NCBI RefSeq assembly: GCF_001864895.1 | Contig: NZ_MJGO01000041.1 | Location: 176,610 to 240,609, forward strand | Direction of reading: 5' to 3' | Length of the DNA: 64,000 bases | Origin: Curtobacterium sp. MCBA15_009 | Lineage (GTDB): Bacteria > Actinomycetota > Actinomycetes > Actinomycetales > Microbacteriaceae | Shown: positions 60,679 to 64,000 of the stretch, piece by piece | Layout: each line of letters begins with the position of its first letter | Numbering within the stretch: position 1 is the stretch's first letter | Made by a program: the position numbers and the translations under genes | The notes under the pieces: model-generated | Told to the model about the DNA's origin: nothing | What the model saw: the letters and a program-made list of their open reading frames with translations, nothing else | The model's database searches: none

Positions 60679-60954
60679 ATGCCAGGGCGCGTCATCCCCA
60701 CGCCGGACCACGGCGCCGAGCGTGCGATCCGCTGGTCGCGCATCGTCTCGTACGTCCTGGTGGTCCTCGCCGCGGTCGTGCTGTCGTTGCGGCCCGAGGT
60801 GTTCGGCGATCCGTCGTCGCAGCCCGCGCACGCACTGCTGCACGTCTGGCGGATCGTCGCCGGGATCGCCCTGGCCGTGGCGGCGCTCGGGGTCCAGGTC
60901 GTCGTCGGACTGCGGTGGCGGAACGGCCTGCGACGCGCCGCGGTCGAGGACTGA
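60679..60954 (+). CDS. Small two-helix membrane protein
   Basis: The 91-residue protein has helices at about 22-40 (IVSYVLVVLAAVVLSL) and 55-77 (IVAGIALAVAALGVQVVV), joined by a short loop with Pro-Glu. It has no recognised family. It sits between divergent tRNA-Gly and tRNA-Pro in the same direction as tig, without a strong ribosome site. Confidence 0.6.
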   Translation: MPGRVIPTPDHGAERAIRWSRIVSYVLVVLAAVVLSLRPEVFGDPSSQPAHALLHVWRIVAGIALAVAALGVQVVVGLRWRNGLRRAAVED

Positions 60955-61047
60955 CACGACTGCCGGGAACCGCGCACCGGGGGACCGCTAGACTCATCGG
61001 CGTTGCACGCGCCGTTCGGCGTGCGCGGACACCCTGGCCCAGTCAAA

Positions 61048-61124
61048 CGGGGCGTAGCTCAGCTTGGTAGAGCGCCCGCTTTGGGAGCGGGAGGTCGCAG
61101 GTTCAAATCCTGTCGCCCCGACCA
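61048..61124 (+). tRNA. tRNA-Pro (TGG)
   Basis: Acceptor CGGGGCG/CGCCCCG with discriminator A and encoded CCA. Anticodon stem CCCGC/GCGGG with loop TTTGGGA, T arm GCAGG-TTCAAAT-CCTGT. It lies 52 bases upstream of tig. Confidence 0.96.
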
Positions 61125-61176
61125 GGTCCTCGAGAAACACCGACCACACGAACGTCAACCAACAGGAGAACATCCC

Positions 61177-62484
61177 TTGGCCACCAGCACCGTCGACAAG
61201 GTGAGCGACACCCGCGTCAAGCTCACCGTGAACGTGACGCCGGACGATCTCAAGCCGAGCATCGACCACGCGTACAAGCACATCGCCGAGCAGATCAACA
61301 TCCCCGGCTTCCGCAAGGGCAAGGTCCCGCCGGCGATCGTCGACCAGCGCGTCGGCCGCGGCGAGGTCCTGAACCACGCCGTCGGTGACGCCATCGACAC
61401 CTTCTACCGCCAGGCGGTCGAAGAGCAGGAGCTGCGCATCCTCGGCCGTGCCGAGGCCGACGTCGCCGAGCTGCCGAACCTCGCGGACTTCACGGGCGAC
61501 CTCGTCCTGACCTTCGAGGTCGACGTCCGCCCCGAGTTCGACCTGCCGGACTACGCCTCGTACGAGCTCACCGTCGACGCGGTCGAGGTCTCCGACGACG
61601 AGATCGAGGAGGAGCTGCAGAACCTGCGCACCCGCTTCGGCACGCTCGTCACGGTCGACCGTCCCGCGACGACCGGCGACTTCGCCCAGATCGACCTGAC
61701 CGCCACCATCGGCGACGACGAGGTCGACTCGGCCACCGGCGTCTCCTACGAGATCGGCTCCGGCGACCTGCTCGAGGGCATCGACGAGGCGCTCGAGTCC
61801 CTGACCGCCGGTGAGTCGACGACCTTCGAGTCGAAGCTCGTCGGTGGCGACCGTGAGGGCGAGATCGCCCAGATCGCCGTCACCGTCACCGCCGTCAAGG
61901 AGCGCGAGCTCCCCGAGGCCGACGACGAGTTCGCCCAGATCGCCAGCCAGTTCGACACGATCGACGAGCTCAAGGTCGACCTCAAGGACCAGATCGCCAA
62001 GTCGAAGACCTTCGGCCAGGGTGCCGCGGCGCGCGACAAGCTCGTCGAGAAGCTCACCGAGGACGTCGAGATCCCGATCTCCGAGAAGCTCATCGAGGAC
62101 GAGGTGCACCGTCACCTCGAGCAGGAGAACCGCCTCGAGGACGACGAGCACCGCAAGGAGGTCTCCGAGTCCAGCGAGAAGGCCTTCCGCTCGCAGATCC
62201 TCCTCGACGCGATCGCCGAGAAGGAGGAGATCCAGGTCTCCCAGGAGGAACTGACCCAGTACCTCATCCAGGCCGCCGCGCAGTACGGCATGGAGCCGGC
62301 CGAGTTCATCAAGGTCATCGACCAGAACGGCCAGATCCCCGGCATGGTCGGCGAGGTCGCCCGCTCGAAGGCGGTCGCGACCGTCCTCGCCAAGGTGACC
62401 GTCAAGGACACCAACGGTGACGACGTCGACCTGTCCGCCTTCACGGCGGGCGTCGCGCAGGAGCCGGCAGGGGCCGCCGAGTAA
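61177..62484 (+). CDS. tig: Trigger factor
   Basis: The 435-residue ribosome-bound chaperone has the N-terminal ribosome-docking signature [12 protein letters not shown], a central FKBP-like peptidyl-prolyl isomerase domain (about 160-245) and a C-terminal chaperone arm. It starts at TTG 61177, with AGGAGA seven bases before it; no ATG fits the family N-terminus. The C-terminal tail [16 protein letters not shown] is acidic. It forms the usual tig-clpP1-clpP2 order. Confidence 0.97.
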   Translation: MATSTVDKVSDTRVKLTVNVTPDDLKPSIDHAYKHIAEQINIPGFRKGKVPPAIVDQRVGRGEVLNHAVGDAIDTFYRQAVEEQELRILGRAEADVAELPNLADFTGDLVLTFEVDVRPEFDLPDYASYELTVDAVEVSDDEIEEELQNLRTRFGTLVTVDRPATTGDFAQIDLTATIGDDEVDSATGVSYEIGSGDLLEGIDEALESLTAGESTTFESKLVGGDREGEIAQIAVTVTAVKERELPEADDEFAQIASQFDTIDELKVDLKDQIAKSKTFGQGAAARDKLVEKLTEDVEIPISEKLIEDEVHRHLEQENRLEDDEHRKEVSESSEKAFRSQILLDAIAEKEEIQVSQEELTQYLIQAAAQYGMEPAEFIKVIDQNGQIPGMVGEVARSKAVATVLAKVTVKDTNGDDVDLSAFTAGVAQEPAGAAE

Positions 62485-62508
62485 CGATCTCGACGCCACC
62501 AGCACGAC

Positions 62509-62550
62509 GGACGGGAGGCACGGTGCCAGCTGGCACCGCGCCTCCCGTCC
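62509..62550 (+). terminator. Long hairpin after tig, GGACGGGAGGC family
   Basis: Arms of 21 bases (62509-62529 with 62530-62550) pair except for one mismatch, followed by GGCGTTTTC. It is the clearest intrinsic terminator of the window and separates tig from clpP1. Confidence 0.88.
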
Positions 62551-62653
62551 GGCGTTTTCGGCACCACCGCATTGCCGACAGCGAACAGGCGGGAATCGGT
62601 GCGTTGCACCCGATAAGTTCGACAACAAGCGACAACTGAACGGGAGCTTTTCC

Positions 62654-63283
62654 ATGGCCGAAGCAACACTGAACCCCAGTGTTTTTGACCGCCTTCTGAG
62701 AGACCGGATCGTGTGGCTCGGCTCCGAGGTCCGCGACGACAACTCGAACGAGATCGCAGCCAAGCTGCTGCTGCTCGCCGCCGAGGACCCTGAGAAGGAC
62801 ATCTACCTCTACATCAACTCACCCGGTGGTTCGATCACCGCCGGCATGGCGATCTACGACACGATGCAGTTCGTGCCGAACGACATCGTCACCGTGGGCA
62901 TCGGCCTCGCCGCGTCGATGGGACAGTTCCTGCTGTCCTCCGGCACGCCGGGCAAGCGCTACATCACGCCGAACGCCCGCGTGCTGCTGCACCAGCCGTC
63001 CGGTGGCTTCGGCGGCACCGCTGCCGACATCCAGACGCAGGCCAAGGTCATCCTCGACATGAAGCAGCGCATGGCTGAGCTCACCGCTGAGCAGACCGGC
63101 AAGTCCATCGAGCAGATCCTCAAGGACAACGACCGCGACAACTGGTTCACGGCGCAGGAAGCGCTCGAGTACGGCTTCGTCGACCACCTCCGCGCCTCGA
63201 GCGCCGAGGTCATCGGCGGCGGTGGCACCGTCGGCGACGGCGAAGCACCGACCAGCGCGGCCGAGCCCGACGCCCAGTCCTGA
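62654..63283 (+). CDS. clpP1: ATP-dependent Clp protease proteolytic subunit 1
   Basis: The 209-residue serine protease subunit has [10 protein letters not shown], catalytic Ser88 in [11 protein letters not shown] and His113 in LLHQPSGG. Actinobacteria need two different ClpP rings; this and the next gene give both. The Gly/Ala-rich C-terminal tail after about 185 is disordered. A promoter upstream of 62654 is needed because of the terminator after tig. Confidence 0.97.
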   Translation: MAEATLNPSVFDRLLRDRIVWLGSEVRDDNSNEIAAKLLLLAAEDPEKDIYLYINSPGGSITAGMAIYDTMQFVPNDIVTVGIGLAASMGQFLLSSGTPGKRYITPNARVLLHQPSGGFGGTAADIQTQAKVILDMKQRMAELTAEQTGKSIEQILKDNDRDNWFTAQEALEYGFVDHLRASSAEVIGGGGTVGDGEAPTSAAEPDAQS

Positions 63284-63309
63284 CCCCCACCGAAGAAAAG
63301 GAAACGAGA

Positions 63310-63969
63310 ATGCATCTCCCAATGCTCGGTGGCGCGCAGAACGTCCCGGCTCCGACCGATCGGTACATCCTGCCGAGCTTCGAGGAGCGCACGGCCTACG
63401 GCTACAAGCGGCAGGACCCGTACGCGAAGCTCTTCGAGGACCGCATCGTGTTCCTCGGCGTCCAGGTCGACGACGCGTCGGCTGACGACGTCATGGCCCA
63501 GCTGCTCGTGCTCGAGTCGATGGACCCCGACCGCGACATCGTCATGTACATCAACTCGCCCGGTGGCTCGTTCACCGCGATGACGGCGATCTACGACACG
63601 ATGCAGTACATCCGTCCGCAGATCCAGACGGTCTGCCTCGGCCAGGCCGCCTCGGCCGCGTCGGTGCTCCTCGCCGGTGGTACCCCCGGCAAGCGCCTCG
63701 CCCTGCCGAACGCCCGTGTGCTCATCCACCAGCCCGCGACCCAGCAGGGTGGCGGCCAGGCGTCCGACATCGAGATCCAGGCGGCGGAGATCCTCCGCAT
63801 GCGTACCTGGCTCGAGGAGACGCTGTCGAAGCACTCCAACAAGACGCCGGAGGAGATCAACCACGACATCGAGCGCGACAAGATCATGTCCGCGCAGGAA
63901 GCCGTGGAGTACGGCCTGATCGACCAGGTCCTCACCAGCCGCAAGAACCTGCCGGCGCTCGTCAAGTAG
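63310..63969 (+). CDS. clpP2: ATP-dependent Clp protease proteolytic subunit 2
   Basis: The 219-residue subunit has [10 protein letters not shown], catalytic Ser115 in [11 protein letters not shown] and His140 in VLIHQPA. It assembles with ClpP1 into the mixed tetradecamer that works with ClpX/ClpC. The longer N-terminus ([19 protein letters not shown]) is typical of ClpP2. It lies 26 bases after clpP1. A clpX gene would normally follow past the window edge. Confidence 0.97.
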   Translation: MHLPMLGGAQNVPAPTDRYILPSFEERTAYGYKRQDPYAKLFEDRIVFLGVQVDDASADDVMAQLLVLESMDPDRDIVMYINSPGGSFTAMTAIYDTMQYIRPQIQTVCLGQAASAASVLLAGGTPGKRLALPNARVLIHQPATQQGGGQASDIEIQAAEILRMRTWLEETLSKHSNKTPEEINHDIERDKIMSAQEAVEYGLIDQVLTSRKNLPALVK

Positions 63970-64000
63970 CACCAGCAGGAACGACGAGAGGCCCCGCACC

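Noticed and set aside
62590..62650. ClgR operator upstream of clpP1
   Set aside because: A GTTCGACAACAAGCGAC-like stretch is suggestive, but spacing between CG and GCG halves does not fit the known consensus.

Overview
The window is a high-GC chromosomal segment from an actinobacterium, most likely a member of the Microbacteriaceae close to Curtobacterium. This placement is inferred from gene content and style: the tig-clpP1-clpP2 order, a mycothiol-dependent nitroreductase (Rv2466c type), an EttA-type ABC-F protein, extreme third-position GC, many GTG starts, and gene pairs fused by 1- or 4-base ATGA/GTGA/TGATG overlaps. I see no integrase, transposase, phage gene, CRISPR array or replication origin. 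The segment reads as ordinary chromosome with several accessory metabolic islands.

Layout. 1-5.1 kb: P-loop kinase, MHS-family transporter, and an operon of two flavin-dependent monooxygenases of the NtaA/DszA and DszC/SfnB types. 5.2-8.6 kb: zincin-like protein, acyltransferase-SGNH membrane enzyme, tRNA-His, oligoribonuclease. 8.6-9.6 kb: a 1-kb gene-free stretch with four copies of a 55-bp palindromic element. 9.6-11.9 kb: MFS exporter with MarR regulator and operator, two small genes. 11.8-15 kb: neuA-neuB-glycosyltransferase operon for a sialic-acid-like sugar. 15-34 kb: tRNA-Arg and housekeeping genes (msrA, ssb paralogue, ettA, thioesterases, trHbO globin, MscS channel, pepN, nitroreductase, rpiB, Nei glycosylase, amidohydrolase, PaiB-like protein).

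34.4-43 kb: one long peptide-uptake operon (lipoprotein, M14 carboxypeptidase, two permeases, class-C serine hydrolase, GbsR/MarR regulator, double ATPase) behind a GTTTCA-N8-TGAAAC palindrome. 43-48.4 kb: repeat-rich gap, AraC regulator, LiaR-like two-component pair, EamA exporter, a 50-residue gene outside the usual size cutoffs, and a 110-residue gene under a textbook LexA box. 48.4-58.2 kb: a LacI-controlled island (lipoprotein, two permeases, GH5-type enzyme, GH38 alpha-mannosidase, secreted Endo-H-type GH18) that together looks like a pathway for high-mannose N-glycans. 58.4-60.4 kb: small accessory genes including a HicA-like pair and a G5/DUF3761 surface protein. 60.5-64 kb: tRNA-Gly, tRNA-Pro, tig, clpP1, clpP2.

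Three families of short dispersed palindromes run through the window: a 55-bp element (four copies, 8.8-9.4 kb), a 49-bp element (three copies at 43 kb, one at 58 kb), and a GGACGGGAGGCGCG motif that occurs in gaps and also in frame inside disordered protein linkers. I found no single large undescribed system. The best candidates for new biology are the LexA-controlled small gene, these element families, the HicA-like pair, and the compact N-glycan and nonulosonate loci.
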